DNA from: JBKHXF01 sp046566145 | GTDB lineage: Bacteria > Actinomycetota > Nitriliruptoria > Nitriliruptorales > Nitriliruptoraceae | NCBI GenBank assembly: GCA_046566145.1 | Contig: JBKHXF010000029.1 | Coordinates: 1-64,000 of the forward strand | Reading direction: 5' to 3' | DNA: 64,000 bases | In this document: positions 24,568 to 32,919 of the stretch, piece after piece | How the letters are laid out: the number at the start of each line of letters is the position of its first letter | Position numbering within the stretch: the stretch's first letter is position 1 | Position numbers and translations under genes: made by a program | The notes under the pieces: model-generated | Told to the model about the DNA's origin: nothing | The model's database searches: none | Seen by the model: the letters and a program-made list of their open reading frames with translations, nothing else

Positions 24568-25926
24568 ATCCGACGGCTGCGGGCCGTGCTCGTGCTGGGG
24601 GTGCTCGGCACCGCCCTCGTGTCCGGTGCGGCCGCCTCGGCGTCCGACGCCACGCCGATGCCCGGGGCAGCGCTCGGGGTCGCGCAGGCCCAGCAGGGGT
24701 CGGGGACCGTGGCCACGACGACCGTCCGCGGCGCCATCACCCCGGTCATCGCCGACCACCTGCTCGACACCGTCGACCGCGCCGCCACGGATGGCCACCG
24801 CGCCCTGGTGGTGCAGCTCGACACCCCGGGCGGGCTGGTCTCGTCGATGCGCGAGATCGTCCAGGGCTTCCTCGACGCGCCGCTGCCCATCGTGGTGCAC
24901 GTGTCCCCCTCCGGCGCCGACGCCGGCTCGGCCGGCACCTTCATCACCCTCGCCGCCCACGTCGCGGCGATGGCGCCCGCCACGACCATCGGGGCCGCGA
25001 CGCCCGTCGACCTCGAGGGCGGCGAGGTCGGGGACAAGATCGTCAACAACGCCGCGGCCTACGCGGAGGCCATCGCCGAGGCCCGTGGCCGGGACGTCGG
25101 CTTCGCGGTCGACTCGGTCCGCGACGGGCGCTCCATCACGGCCGACGAGGCCCTCGAGATCGGCGCGATCGACCTCATCGCGACCGACCTGCCGTCGCTG
25201 CTCGAGGAGGTCGACGGGACGGTCGTCGAGGTCGGGGACGTCGAGGTGACGCTGACCACCGCCGGCGCGACCGTCGTCGAGGTCGAGATGACCGGGGTGC
25301 GCCGGCTGCTTCAGCGCATCGCCGACCCGAACCTCGCCTTCATCTTCATCTCGATCGGCACGCTCGCGATCGTCTACGAGATCGCGAACCCGGGCATGGG
25401 CGCCGGCGGCGTGTTGGGCGCCATCCTGCTGATCCTCGCGTTCTTCTCCCTCTCGGTCCTGCCGGTCAACCTCGCCGGCGTGCTGCTGCTGGTCCTCGCG
25501 ATGGGCCTGTACGTCGTCGAGCTCTTCGCGCCGGGGGTCGGCGTGGGCGCCTTCGGGGGGACGGTCGCCCTGCTGCTGGGCGGGCTCTTCCTGTTCCAGC
25601 GCCCCACCGGGCTCGGCGTCGACCTCGCCGTCATCGTCCCGACCGTCCTGGTCCTGTTCGCCCTGACCGTGGTGGCCGGCCGGCTCGTGGCACGCAGCAG
25701 CGGCCGACCCCTCGTCGGCCCGAACGACGACCTCGTCGGCCGCACCGGCACCGTGCGCGGGGTCGCCGACGGCCACCCGCGCATCTCCCTCGACGGGACC
25801 GCGTGGCGGGTCACGCCGACCGCCGGCGTGGCGCTGGTGGACGGCCTCACGGTGCGCGTCGTCGCCCGCGACAACCTCGACCTCACGGTCGAGCCCGTCG
25901 CCCCCGATCCCGACCCGACCTCCTGA
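24568..25926 (+). CDS. nfeD: Long-form NfeD family membrane serine protease, apparent ATC start
   Basis: A 452-residue protein: signal-like N-terminus (RRLRAVLVLGVLGTALVSGAAA), ClpP/SppA-like protease domain about 45-210 with serine S121 in GSAGTF and lysine K157 in GDKIVNN, four or five membrane helices about 250-370, then a C-terminal NfeD OB-fold (LVGRTGTVRGVAD). The family cleaves hydrophobic segments of stomatin-like partners. No ATG, GTG or TTG sits at the right place: GAGGAG at 24555-24560 is seven bases before an in-frame ATC (24568), which restores the basic n-region. GTG 24586 is the only near alternative and would remove the positive residues. The slipin follows after 24 bases. Confidence 0.88.
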   Translation: MRRLRAVLVLGVLGTALVSGAAASASDATPMPGAALGVAQAQQGSGTVATTTVRGAITPVIADHLLDTVDRAATDGHRALVVQLDTPGGLVSSMREIVQGFLDAPLPIVVHVSPSGADAGSAGTFITLAAHVAAMAPATTIGAATPVDLEGGEVGDKIVNNAAAYAEAIAEARGRDVGFAVDSVRDGRSITADEALEIGAIDLIATDLPSLLEEVDGTVVEVGDVEVTLTTAGATVVEVEMTGVRRLLQRIADPNLAFIFISIGTLAIVYEIANPGMGAGGVLGAILLILAFFSLSVLPVNLAGVLLLVLAMGLYVVELFAPGVGVGAFGGTVALLLGGLFLFQRPTGLGVDLAVIVPTVLVLFALTVVAGRLVARSSGRPLVGPNDDLVGRTGTVRGVADGHPRISLDGTAWRVTPTAGVALVDGLTVRVVARDNLDLTVEPVAPDPDPTS

Positions 25927-25950
25927 CACCCACCACCGAAGGACTCCTCC

Positions 25951-26739
25951 ATGGACGGACCCGTCATCGGCATCCTCTTCGCGCTGCTCGTCCTCGGCGG
26001 CGTCGTCGTCTCGGCCATCCGCATCGTGAACGAGTACGAGCGCGGGGTGATCCTGCGGCTCGGCCGCGTCGTCGGCGCGAAGGGCCCCGGCCTGTTCTTC
26101 ATCGTCCCGATCATCGACAAGATGATGAAGGTGAACCTGCAGACCGTGACGATGGACATCCCCCCACAGGACGTCATCACCAAGGACAACGTCACGGTCC
26201 GGGTCAACGCCGTCACCTACTTCAACGTGACCGACCCGGTGAAGGCGACCATCAACATCCAGAACTACCTGTTCGCGACGTCCCAGGTGGCCCAGACGAC
26301 GCTGCGGTCCATCCTCGGCCAGGTGGAGCTCGACGAGCTGCTGGTCAACCGCGACGACATCAACGACCGGCTGCAGACGATCATCGACGACCTCACCAAC
26401 CCGTGGGGCGTCAAGGTGACGCTGGTCGAGGTCAAGGACGTCGAGCTGCCCGAGTCGATGCGCCGCGCGATGGCCCGGCAGGCCGAGGCCGAGCGGGACC
26501 GGCGCGCGAAGGTCATCCACGCCGAGGGCGAGTTCGAGGCCGCCAAGCGGCTGGCGGAGGCGGCCGACGTCATGGCCGCCGCCCCGGGCTCGATGCAGCT
26601 GCGCGTGCTGTCGACGATGCTCGAGGTCTCGGCCGAGAAGAACTCGACGCTGATCTTCCCGCTGCCGATGGAGCTGCTGCGCTTCCTCGAGTCCGCGACG
26701 GAGGCCAACCGTCGCACCATCGACGCCGCCGGCAGCTGA
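25951..26739 (+). CDS. Slipin (stomatin/SPFH family membrane protein)
   Basis: A 262-residue SPFH protein. One N-terminal hydrophobic anchor (IGILFALLVLGGVVVSAI) is followed by the SPFH domain (RIVNEYERGVILRLGRVVGAK, PPQDVITKDNVTVRVNAV) and a charged coiled-coil (AEAERDRRAKVIHAEGEFEAAKRLAEAA). These scaffold membrane microdomains. The pairing with upstream NfeD is the classic conserved arrangement, in which NfeD cleaves the stomatin C-terminus. AGGA lies 9 bases before the ATG. Confidence 0.93.
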   Translation: MDGPVIGILFALLVLGGVVVSAIRIVNEYERGVILRLGRVVGAKGPGLFFIVPIIDKMMKVNLQTVTMDIPPQDVITKDNVTVRVNAVTYFNVTDPVKATINIQNYLFATSQVAQTTLRSILGQVELDELLVNRDDINDRLQTIIDDLTNPWGVKVTLVEVKDVELPESMRRAMARQAEAERDRRAKVIHAEGEFEAAKRLAEAADVMAAAPGSMQLRVLSTMLEVSAEKNSTLIFPLPMELLRFLESATEANRRTIDAAGS

Positions 26740-26770
26740 GGCGGGGGACGGTGTCCTCGCGGCCCGGCGC

Positions 26771-26801
26771 TTGCAACGGCAAGCACCCCGCTGGGTATCC
26801 T
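26771..26801 (+). promoter_or_regulatory. Candidate promoter of the qcr operon
   Basis: TTGCAA (26771-26776) and TATCCT (26796-26801) with a 19-base spacer, about 135 bases before qcrC. The -35 forms one arm of a small perfect hairpin (cttgc, loop aacg, gcaag). It lies in the 197-base gap 26740-26936, which holds no gene. Confidence 0.45.
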
Positions 26802-26936
26802 CCCAGCCCCGGTCACCCTCCCGCCCCCTCGCAGGCGACCGGGACGCGTCCGGGGCCCGTGCGGTGGAAGCCCCCTCACGCGTCGCTGCGAGCCTCGCGC
26901 CACGCGCCGGCCACCCACGACCGGGACGAGAGTGAC

Positions 26937-27782
26937 GTGCACCCCCACCAGCCCGAACCGGGCACCCGCCCCCACCCGCGCTCGAGGCTGCCGCACCTGC
27001 TGCGTGCCGCCCTCGTGCTCGCCGGGTTCCTGGGCATCGCCGCGCTGCTGAACCTCGCGTTCGGCACCGACCGCGCCGGTGCGACGACCGACGCGCCAGA
27101 CGACGCGCTGATCGCCCGCGGGTCCGAGGTGTTCGGCCAGCGCTGCGTCATCTGTCACGGCGTGGAAGGGCGCGGCGTCTCCGCCGAGACCAACCCCTCG
27201 AACCACGGCCCGAACATCCAGGACGTCGGTCTCGCCGGCATCGACTTCGTCATCCGCACCGGCCGGATGCCGCTGGCGGACCCCTCCGACCCGGTGCGTC
27301 GAAAGGCACAGCAGCTCACCGACGACGAACGCGAGGCCCTGCTGGCCTTCGCCGCCACGTGGGTCGAGGGCCCCGAGATCCCCGCCATCGGCGACTGGCA
27401 GTCGGCCGAGCTGGCCCGTGGCCTCGAGGCGTTCACCAACAACTGCGCCGCCTGCCACGGACCGACGGCCGCCGGCATCGCGGTCGGCCAGAGCGACGTG
27501 TCGTCGAACCTCGACGTCGCCACGCCGCTCGAGATCGCCGAGGCGGTCCGGTACGGGCCGGGCGTGATGCCGCTGTTCGGCCACGAGGTCCTCGAGGAGG
27601 AGGACCTGCAGGCCATCGTCCGATGGGTCGTCGACCTGCGCGACCGCGAGTCCCCCGGTGGCATCAACGTCGGTCGCTCTGGGCCCGTCACCGAGGGCCT
27701 GCTCGCCTGGATCATCGGCATCGGTGGCCTCGCCGTGATCATGTACCTCCTCGGCCAGAAGACGGGTGACGAGCATGAGTGA
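26937..27782 (+). CDS. qcrC: Cytochrome bc1 complex diheme cytochrome c subunit
   Basis: A 281-residue membrane-anchored diheme cytochrome c. Hydrophobic anchor near residues 18-42, heme sites CVICH (70-74) and CAACH (170-174), axial methionine candidates in GRMPLAD and GVMPLFG, and a C-terminal membrane helix (GLLAWIIGIGGLAVIMYLL). Duplicated c-domains and terminal helix are characteristic of actinobacterial QcrC, which passes electrons from the Rieske protein to the aa3 oxidase. GTG 26937 is chosen because it starts shortly before the anchor; no strong ribosome site. Overlaps qcrA. Confidence 0.9.
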   Translation: MHPHQPEPGTRPHPRSRLPHLLRAALVLAGFLGIAALLNLAFGTDRAGATTDAPDDALIARGSEVFGQRCVICHGVEGRGVSAETNPSNHGPNIQDVGLAGIDFVIRTGRMPLADPSDPVRRKAQQLTDDEREALLAFAATWVEGPEIPAIGDWQSAELARGLEAFTNNCAACHGPTAAGIAVGQSDVSSNLDVATPLEIAEAVRYGPGVMPLFGHEVLEEEDLQAIVRWVVDLRDRESPGGINVGRSGPVTEGLLAWIIGIGGLAVIMYLLGQKTGDEHE

Positions 27783-28698
27783 CCTCCGCGCCGGCGGCCC
27801 CACCTCCCAGAAGGCCGAGCAGTGGCGGGCGCGGCAGGCCGCCGCCGACCGCGCCGCGCGCCAGGCCGCCATCGCCTTCTCGATCGCCATCGTGGCATGC
27901 CTCGGCCTGGTGGTGACCTACCTCGCCGGCGGGCAGACCCAGGTCGAGGGCCTGCTGCTGTTCGTGGCGTTCTTCGCGATCGGCACCGGCCTCGCCGTGT
28001 GGGTCAAGCGCATCGTCGGCCCGCAGGAGATCGTCGAGGACCGCTACCCGATGCGCTCGACCGAGGAGGACCGCGACCGCTTCGAGGAGGCCGTCGAGGA
28101 GACCCTCGGCCAGGTCGGTCTCGGCGACCGTCGCCGGTTCCTGCTGCGGCTGCTCACCGGCGCCGGCGCGTCGCTCGGCCTCGCACTGCTTATCCCCCTG
28201 CGCTCGCTGGGCCCCGGCCCGGAGAACGAGCTGTTCTTCACGGCGTGGGAGCCGGGCGACCGGCTGGTCGACCCGGAGGGACGCCCGATCCGCGCCGAGG
28301 ACGTCGTCAGCGACCAGGTCGTCACCGTCTTCCCCGAGGGCCACGTCGGCTCGGCCGACTCGCAGGCCGTGCTCGTCGGCACCCGCGAGGGGCTGCTGCA
28401 GCGCGACGCGCTGCCGGTCGAGACCGTCGACGGCATGGTCGTCTACTCGAAGATCTGCACCCACGCCGGCTGCCCGGTCGGCCTGTACCGAGCTCGTGCG
28501 GGCGAGCTGCTCTGCCCCTGCCACCAGTCCACGTTCGACGTCAACCGCGGCGCGGTGCCGGTGTCCGGTCCGGCCGGCCGCGCCCTGCCGCAGCTGCCCA
28601 TCGGCGTCGACGACGACGGCTTCCTGATCGCGCTGGGCGACTTCTCCGCCCCGGTCGGCCCGTCGTTCTGGAACATGACCCGCACCCCGGAGGCCTGA
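27775..28698 (+). CDS. qcrA: Cytochrome bc1 complex Rieske iron-sulfur subunit
   Basis: A 307-residue protein with three membrane helices (two around 32-80, one around 122-145), then the Rieske fold. Cluster ligands: C228 and H230 in CTHAGC, C247 and H250 in CPCHQS; C233 and C249 can form the structural disulfide. Three helices before the Rieske domain is the actinobacterial QcrA plan. The ATG overlaps the end of qcrC by eight bases; GTG 27766 is an alternative three codons earlier. Confidence 0.93.
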   Translation: MSDLRAGGPTSQKAEQWRARQAAADRAARQAAIAFSIAIVACLGLVVTYLAGGQTQVEGLLLFVAFFAIGTGLAVWVKRIVGPQEIVEDRYPMRSTEEDRDRFEEAVEETLGQVGLGDRRRFLLRLLTGAGASLGLALLIPLRSLGPGPENELFFTAWEPGDRLVDPEGRPIRAEDVVSDQVVTVFPEGHVGSADSQAVLVGTREGLLQRDALPVETVDGMVVYSKICTHAGCPVGLYRARAGELLCPCHQSTFDVNRGAVPVSGPAGRALPQLPIGVDDDGFLIALGDFSAPVGPSFWNMTRTPEA

Positions 28699-28700
28699 CG

Positions 28701-30086
28701 ATGAGCGCCCCCACCACCCCCAAGGACGCACGTCAGACCCCGGTCGACGACGTCGCTCGCTGGCTCGACGACCGCCTCCGGCTCGCCGAGGGCAGCCAGA
28801 AGTACCTCCGCAAGGCGTTCCCGGCGCACTGGTCGTTCCTCATCGGCGAGGTCGCCCTGTTCAGCCTCGTCGTGCTGCTGTTCACCGGCACCTTCCTCGC
28901 GCTGTTCTACACGCCCGACACGACCCCCGTGGTCTACGACGGGCCGTACGAGCCGCTCCAGGGCCGGACGATCTCCGCCGCGTACGACTCCACGCTGCGG
29001 CTGAGCTTCGAGGTCCGCGGCGGGCTGCTCATGCGCCAGATCCACCACTGGGCGGCGCTCGTGTTCGTCGCCGCGATCGTGGTGCACATGCTGCGGATCT
29101 TCTTCACCGGCGCGTTCCGTCGCCCGCGGGAGCTCAACTGGGTCATCGGCGTCTCGCTGCTGCTGCTGGCCTTCGGCGCCGGCTTCACCGGCTACTCCCT
29201 GCCGGACGACCTGCTCTCCGGCACTGGCCTGCGCATCGGGTACTCGGCCCTGCTGTCCATCCCGTTCGTGGGCCCGCTGCTGGGCTTCATCGGCATCGGC
29301 GGGGAGTTCCCCGGCAACGACGTCATCGGCCGGCTGCACCTGATGCACGTCATGCTCATCCCCGCCGGGCTCCTCGGCCTCGTCGGGCTGCACCTGGCCA
29401 TCCTCGTCCGGCAGAAGCACACCCAGAAGCCCGGCCCGAAGGCGACCAACACCAACGTGGTCGGTGAACCCCTGTTCCCCAACCAGACGATGACCTCGTT
29501 GTCCCTCTTCGCCTTCGTCATCGCCGTCCTGGCGCTGCTCGGGGGCCTGTTCGAGATCAACCCGGTCTGGCTGTACGGCCCCTACGAGCCCTTCCAGGTC
29601 TTCGCCCCGGCCCAGCCCGACTGGTACATGGGCTGGCTCGAGGGGCTGCTGCGCCTGTGGCCCGCGTGGGAGTGGACCATCGCCGGGGTGACCATCCCGA
29701 GCGCCTTCCTCCCCTCGGTCGTGGTCCCGGGCCTCATCTTCGGGGTCGTGTTCGCCTGGCCGTGGCTGGACCGCCGCTTCATCACGAAGGACGACGCCGA
29801 GCACCACCTGCTCGAGCGGCCGCGTGACGTGCCCATGCGCACCGCCATCGGCGTCGCGGGACTCGTGTTCCTCGCCGTCATCTTCGTCGCCGGTTCCAAC
29901 GACGTGATCGCGGCCGACACGGCGACAGGGCTCCAGACCATCACCGCGATCCTGCGCGTGGCCGTGTTCGTCCTGCCCGCCGTCGCCGGCGCCCTGACGC
30001 TGCGGATCGCGCAGCGCCTCCAGGCCGCCGAGGTGGCCGGGCAGGAGGACGTCGACGAGGGCGCGACCGCGCCCAGCGGCGGCTGA
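28701..30086 (+). CDS. qcrB: Cytochrome bc1 complex cytochrome b subunit
   Basis: A 461-residue integral membrane protein. Heme b ligands are in RQIHHWAALVFVAAIVVHMLRIF and LHLMHVMLIPAGLLGLVGLHLAI; the quinone-site PDWY appears in AQPDWYMGWLEG (the PEWY-equivalent loop). Eight or more helices, with two extra near the C-terminus. Oxidises menaquinol in the bc1 complex. Two bases separate it from qcrA. Confidence 0.94.
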   Translation: MSAPTTPKDARQTPVDDVARWLDDRLRLAEGSQKYLRKAFPAHWSFLIGEVALFSLVVLLFTGTFLALFYTPDTTPVVYDGPYEPLQGRTISAAYDSTLRLSFEVRGGLLMRQIHHWAALVFVAAIVVHMLRIFFTGAFRRPRELNWVIGVSLLLLAFGAGFTGYSLPDDLLSGTGLRIGYSALLSIPFVGPLLGFIGIGGEFPGNDVIGRLHLMHVMLIPAGLLGLVGLHLAILVRQKHTQKPGPKATNTNVVGEPLFPNQTMTSLSLFAFVIAVLALLGGLFEINPVWLYGPYEPFQVFAPAQPDWYMGWLEGLLRLWPAWEWTIAGVTIPSAFLPSVVVPGLIFGVVFAWPWLDRRFITKDDAEHHLLERPRDVPMRTAIGVAGLVFLAVIFVAGSNDVIAADTATGLQTITAILRVAVFVLPAVAGALTLRIAQRLQAAEVAGQEDVDEGATAPSGG

Positions 30087-30094
30087 CGACGCCC

Positions 30095-30478
30095 ATGGCG
30101 AGCTTCCACCGCTGGGTCGGCTACACGTTCCTCGGACTGCTTCTCGTGCTGCTGCTGTGGGGGGTCGGGATGCGCCTGCTCCGACGCGAGCAGGCCCCCA
30201 ACGCCTTCTGGGCGGTGCAGCACTGGACCGAGAACCTGCTGGTGGTGCAGACCGTGGTCGGCATCCTGCTGCTCGTGCTCGGTCGGCGGGTCGTCGGGCA
30301 CCTCGCGTGGCTCCACTACTTCTACGGCTCGCTGTTCCCCCTCGTCGCCATCGTCGGGGGACGCATCGCGGCGCTGCGCCGGGAGCGCCACGACTACGTC
30401 GGGGTCGCCTGGGGCGCCTTCTTCGCCGCCGGGCTCGCGAGTCGCGCCCTGCTGACCGGGCTCGGCATCGGCACCTGA
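30095..30478 (+). CDS. Small four-helix membrane protein in the qcr operon
   Basis: A 127-residue protein with four predicted helices (HRWVGYTFLGLLLVLLLWGVG, ENLLVVQTVVGILLLVLG, HYFYGSLFPLVAIVGG, YVGVAWGAFFAAGL). It starts eight bases after qcrB, so it is cotranscribed. His, Trp and Tyr residues at helix ends (QHWTEN, WLHYFYG) could bind heme or quinone, but this is speculation. I do not recognise a family. It could be an accessory of the bc1 or oxidase complex. Confidence 0.65.
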   Translation: MASFHRWVGYTFLGLLLVLLLWGVGMRLLRREQAPNAFWAVQHWTENLLVVQTVVGILLLVLGRRVVGHLAWLHYFYGSLFPLVAIVGGRIAALRRERHDYVGVAWGAFFAAGLASRALLTGLGIGT

Positions 30479-30584
30479 CCGACCGAGACCGGCTCGGACG
30501 CGGCGTCCCGGAATGCCGGCGGGTCGTCGCGACGTTGCGCTGGTCGCCCCCTCCCTCCCCTCCCGCTCCCCTCCAGAGGCCCCC

Positions 30585-31193
30585 GTGTCCGTGTCCTTCG
30601 CCCTGACCTTCGACTACCTGTGCCCGTTCGCCCGCAACGCGAACGAGCACGTCGTCGCCGCCCTCGAGGCCGGCGCCGACTGGGACGTCACCTTCACGCC
30701 GTACTCGCTCGCGCAGGGGCACGTCGAGGAGGGCGACGTCGACGTCTGGGACCGTGACGACCCGTCCGCCGTCTCCGGGATCCTCGCCCTCGAGGTCGGC
30801 CTCGCCGTCCGCGACGAGTTCCCCGACCGCTTCCTCGCGGTGCACCGCGCCCTCTTCGCCGCCCGCCACGACGAGGGCCGCAACATCAGGGACGAGGCGG
30901 TGCTGCGGGATGCGCTGGCCGCCGCCGGCGCCGACGCCGACGCCGTGTTCGACGTCGTGCGCGGTGGCGAGCCCCTGAAGCGGCTCCGTGCCGAGCACGA
31001 GGAGAACGTCGAGCAGCACGGCGTGTGGGGCGTCCCGACCTTCATCGGGACCGACCGGGCCGTCTTCGTCCGCGTCCTCGACCGCCCCGGGGTGGACGCG
31101 TCGGGCTCACGGGACAAGGTCGAGCAGGTCGTGCGCCTGGTCGACGGCCACCCGTGGCTGCACGAGTTCAAGCAGGCCACGCTCGAGACGTGA
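30585..31193 (+). CDS. DsbA-fold (FrnE/HCCA isomerase-like) protein with a single active-site cysteine
   Basis: A 202-residue thioredoxin-fold protein. The N-terminal strand ends in DYLCPFARN with C13 and no second cysteine, so it is not a CXXC oxidoreductase; the pattern fits FrnE or 2-hydroxychromene-2-carboxylate isomerase-like proteins. GVWGVPTFIG supplies the conserved cis-proline. Start GTG with GAGG and a C-rich spacer. No signal peptide, so cytoplasmic. Role could be thiol or glutathione/mycothiol-linked isomerisation. Confidence 0.82.
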   Translation: MSVSFALTFDYLCPFARNANEHVVAALEAGADWDVTFTPYSLAQGHVEEGDVDVWDRDDPSAVSGILALEVGLAVRDEFPDRFLAVHRALFAARHDEGRNIRDEAVLRDALAAAGADADAVFDVVRGGEPLKRLRAEHEENVEQHGVWGVPTFIGTDRAVFVRVLDRPGVDASGSRDKVEQVVRLVDGHPWLHEFKQATLET

Positions 31194-31210
31194 CGGGCCG
31201 CGGTGCTCGG

Positions 31211-31594
31211 TCAGTCCTCGACGCCGAGGACCTCCTTGGCACGGTCGACGTCGTCGCAGACGATGACGAGCTTCGAGCCGGCCGCGATGTAGGCCTGCTC
31301 GATGTTGACCTCGGCGTCGGCGAGCTTCCGGCAGGCCTTGCCGAGCTCCCCGGGCGTGTCGGGGATGTCGGCGACCACGACGCGGCGGGCCGCCTTGACG
31401 TCGAACCCCGCGTCCCGGAAGGCGCTGATCGCCTTGTCGTGGTCGTCGACCAGGAGGTGGACGACGCCCTTGCCGGCACCCGTGAAGGCGGAGCAGGCCT
31501 CGATGTTGATGCCGGACGCGCCGGCGGCCTCGCCGAGGCGGGCCAGGATGCCCGGCTCGTCGTCGGGGATGATCACGAGGTCACGGCGCGACAT
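31211..31594 (-). CDS. Tandem ACT-domain protein
   Basis: A 127-residue protein containing two ACT-like repeats: VIIPDDEPGILARLGEAAGASGINIEACSA and VVVADIPDTPGELGKACRKLADAEVNIEQAY. No catalytic domain, so it is a stand-alone ligand-binding regulator, probably sensing an amino acid. ATG with AGAGGAG upstream. A TAGCCT hexamer at 31667-31672 (minus) would give a leader of about 66 bases. Confidence 0.85.
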   Translation of the reverse strand: MSRRDLVIIPDDEPGILARLGEAAGASGINIEACSAFTGAGKGVVHLLVDDHDKAISAFRDAGFDVKAARRVVVADIPDTPGELGKACRKLADAEVNIEQAYIAAGSKLVIVCDDVDRAKEVLGVED

Positions 31595-31666
31595 CGGGGC
31601 TCCTCTGGGTGGGGTCGACGGGGTGTGGCGTCGGCACGACCGACGGGCTCGGACGCGTGTCCGGCG

Positions 31667-31672
31667 AGGCTA
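31667..31672 (-). promoter_or_regulatory. -10 hexamer for the ACT-domain gene
   Basis: TAGCCT on the minus strand, 72 bases before the ATG at 31594. Apart from this and the tRNA promoter, 31595-31810 shows nothing coding. Confidence 0.35.
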
Positions 31673-31746
31673 GTCGCGTCCGGAGGACGCCGCGTCCCCG
31701 TGGTCGCAGGCCGGCGCGCGGTGCGCGCCACCGCCTCCGGGGCGCG

Positions 31747-31777
31747 TTGGTCGGGTGCGCAGGTGGGCGGTTACACT
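31747..31777 (+). promoter_or_regulatory. Promoter of tRNA-Asn
   Basis: TTGGTC (31747-31752) and TACACT (31772-31777), 19-base spacer, predicted start near 31784, 27 bases before the mature tRNA 5-prime end. Confidence 0.5.
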
Positions 31778-31810
31778 CCGCCCGCGCTCGGCCCTGCCGG
31801 GCGCGTCCCT

Positions 31811-31884
31811 TCCGGGGTAGCTCAACTGGCAGAGCAGTCGGCTGTTAACCGAAAGGTTTGTGGGTTCGAGTCCCACCCCCGGAG
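31811..31884 (+). tRNA. tRNA-Asn (GUU anticodon)
   Basis: Complete cloverleaf: acceptor TCCGGGG pairs with CCCCGGA, D arm GCTCAACTGGCAGAGC, anticodon loop CTGTTAA with GTT, T arm GTGGG/TTCGAGT/CCCAC, discriminator G. Anticodon stem has one G-A mismatch at its base. CCA is not encoded. Confidence 0.97.
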
Positions 31885-31904
31885 CAGCTCCCACGAGCAC
31901 ACGA

Positions 31905-31931
31905 CGAGGCGCCGCGTCCTGCGGCGCCTCG
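31905..31931. terminator. Strong hairpin after tRNA-Asn
   Basis: Perfect 11-bp arms cgaggcgccgc (31905-31915) and complement (31921-31931) with 5-base loop, extendable past a one-base bulge. It lies between the tRNA and the converging MDR oxidoreductase, so it can serve both directions. Confidence 0.7.
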
Positions 31932-31959
31932 TGTGGTTCCCCGGCCCGTCCCCGCTCGC

Positions 31960-32919
31960 TCAGCGGGTGAGGACCAGCTTCCCGAACTGCTCACCCTCCA
32001 GCAGGCGGGCGAAGGCGTCGCGGCCGTCCTCCATCGCGAAGGTCTCGTCGACCAGCGGTCGCGCACCGGTCGCGTCGAGCATCCGCACGAGGTCCGCCAG
32101 CTCGTCGCGCGTGCCCATGGTCGAGCCGACGACCGAGAGCTGGCGGTAGAAGACACGGGCCAGGTCGGCGGGCGGGTTCATCCCGCTCGTGGCGCCGGCG
32201 ACGACGATCGTCCCGCCCGGCACCAGCGACTTCAGCGAGTGGTCCCAGGTCGCCTCGCCGACCGTCTCGAGCACGCACTCGACCCGGTCGGGCAGCCGCT
32301 CCCCGGACGGCAGGGCCGCGTGGGCGCCGAGCTCGAGCGCCCGCTCGAGCTTCTCCTCGGAGCGGGACGTCACGGTGACGTGGAGCCCGGCAGCACGCGC
32401 GAGCACGATCGCGGCGGTGGACACACCGCCGCCGGCGCCCTGGACGAGCACCCGCTGCCCCGGGCGCAGCCCCGAGCGGGTGAACAGCATCCGGTAGGCG
32501 GTCAGCCACGCGGTCGGCAGGCAGGCGGCCTCGGCGAAGGACAGCGCCGGCGGCTTGGGCACGAGGTTGCGGGCGGGCACGGCCACCCGCTCGGCGAAGG
32601 TGCCCGGGTACCGCTCCGACAGGATCGAGAAGTCGCCGGCGAGGGTCTCGTCGCCCTCCGGCGTGGCGACCACGCCGTGGACGACGACCTCGCTGCCGTC
32701 GGGCGCGATACCGGCCGCGTCGCAGCCGAGGATCATCGGCAGCCGGTCCTCGGGCAGGCCGACGCCGCGCAGCGACCACAGGTCGTGGTGGTTGAGGCTC
32801 GCGGCCCGGACCTCCACGACGACCCAGCCGTCGGGGACGGTCGGCTCGGGCCGGTCCCCGAGCGTGAGCCCGCTCAGGGGGTCGTCGCGGGAGATGGAGG
32901 TGGCGGCGATGGCGAACAC
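31960..32919 (-). CDS. Zinc-binding-type alcohol dehydrogenase family (MDR) oxidoreductase
   Basis: A 319-residue MDR protein. Seen: VRAASLNHHDLWSLRGVG, PMILGCDAAGIAPDGSEVVVHGV, PGTFAERVAVPARNLV, and the nucleotide-binding VLVQGAGGGVSTAAIVLARAAG. The structural-zinc cysteine loop is absent, so it is closer to quinone-oxidoreductase-like MDRs. GTG start lies 46 bases inside the end of the upstream DUF3105-like gene, implying translational coupling. Substrate unknown. Confidence 0.87.
   Translation of the reverse strand: MFAIAATSISRDDPLSGLTLGDRPEPTVPDGWVVVEVRAASLNHHDLWSLRGVGLPEDRLPMILGCDAAGIAPDGSEVVVHGVVATPEGDETLAGDFSILSERYPGTFAERVAVPARNLVPKPPALSFAEAACLPTAWLTAYRMLFTRSGLRPGQRVLVQGAGGGVSTAAIVLARAAGLHVTVTSRSEEKLERALELGAHAALPSGERLPDRVECVLETVGEATWDHSLKSLVPGGTIVVAGATSGMNPPADLARVFYRQLSVVGSTMGTRDELADLVRMLDATGARPLVDETFAMEDGRDAFARLLEGEQFGKLVLTR

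Noticed and set aside
24082..26520. Upstream extension of the PAS-GAF kinase frame opposite nfeD and slipin
   Set aside because: GAGGAGG-GTG at 24081 and the PAS domain boundary fix the start; the rest is shadow.
31885..31960. Attachment site next to tRNA-Asn
   Set aside because: No integrase or repeat of the tRNA 3-prime end nearby; the sequence is a plain hairpin terminator.
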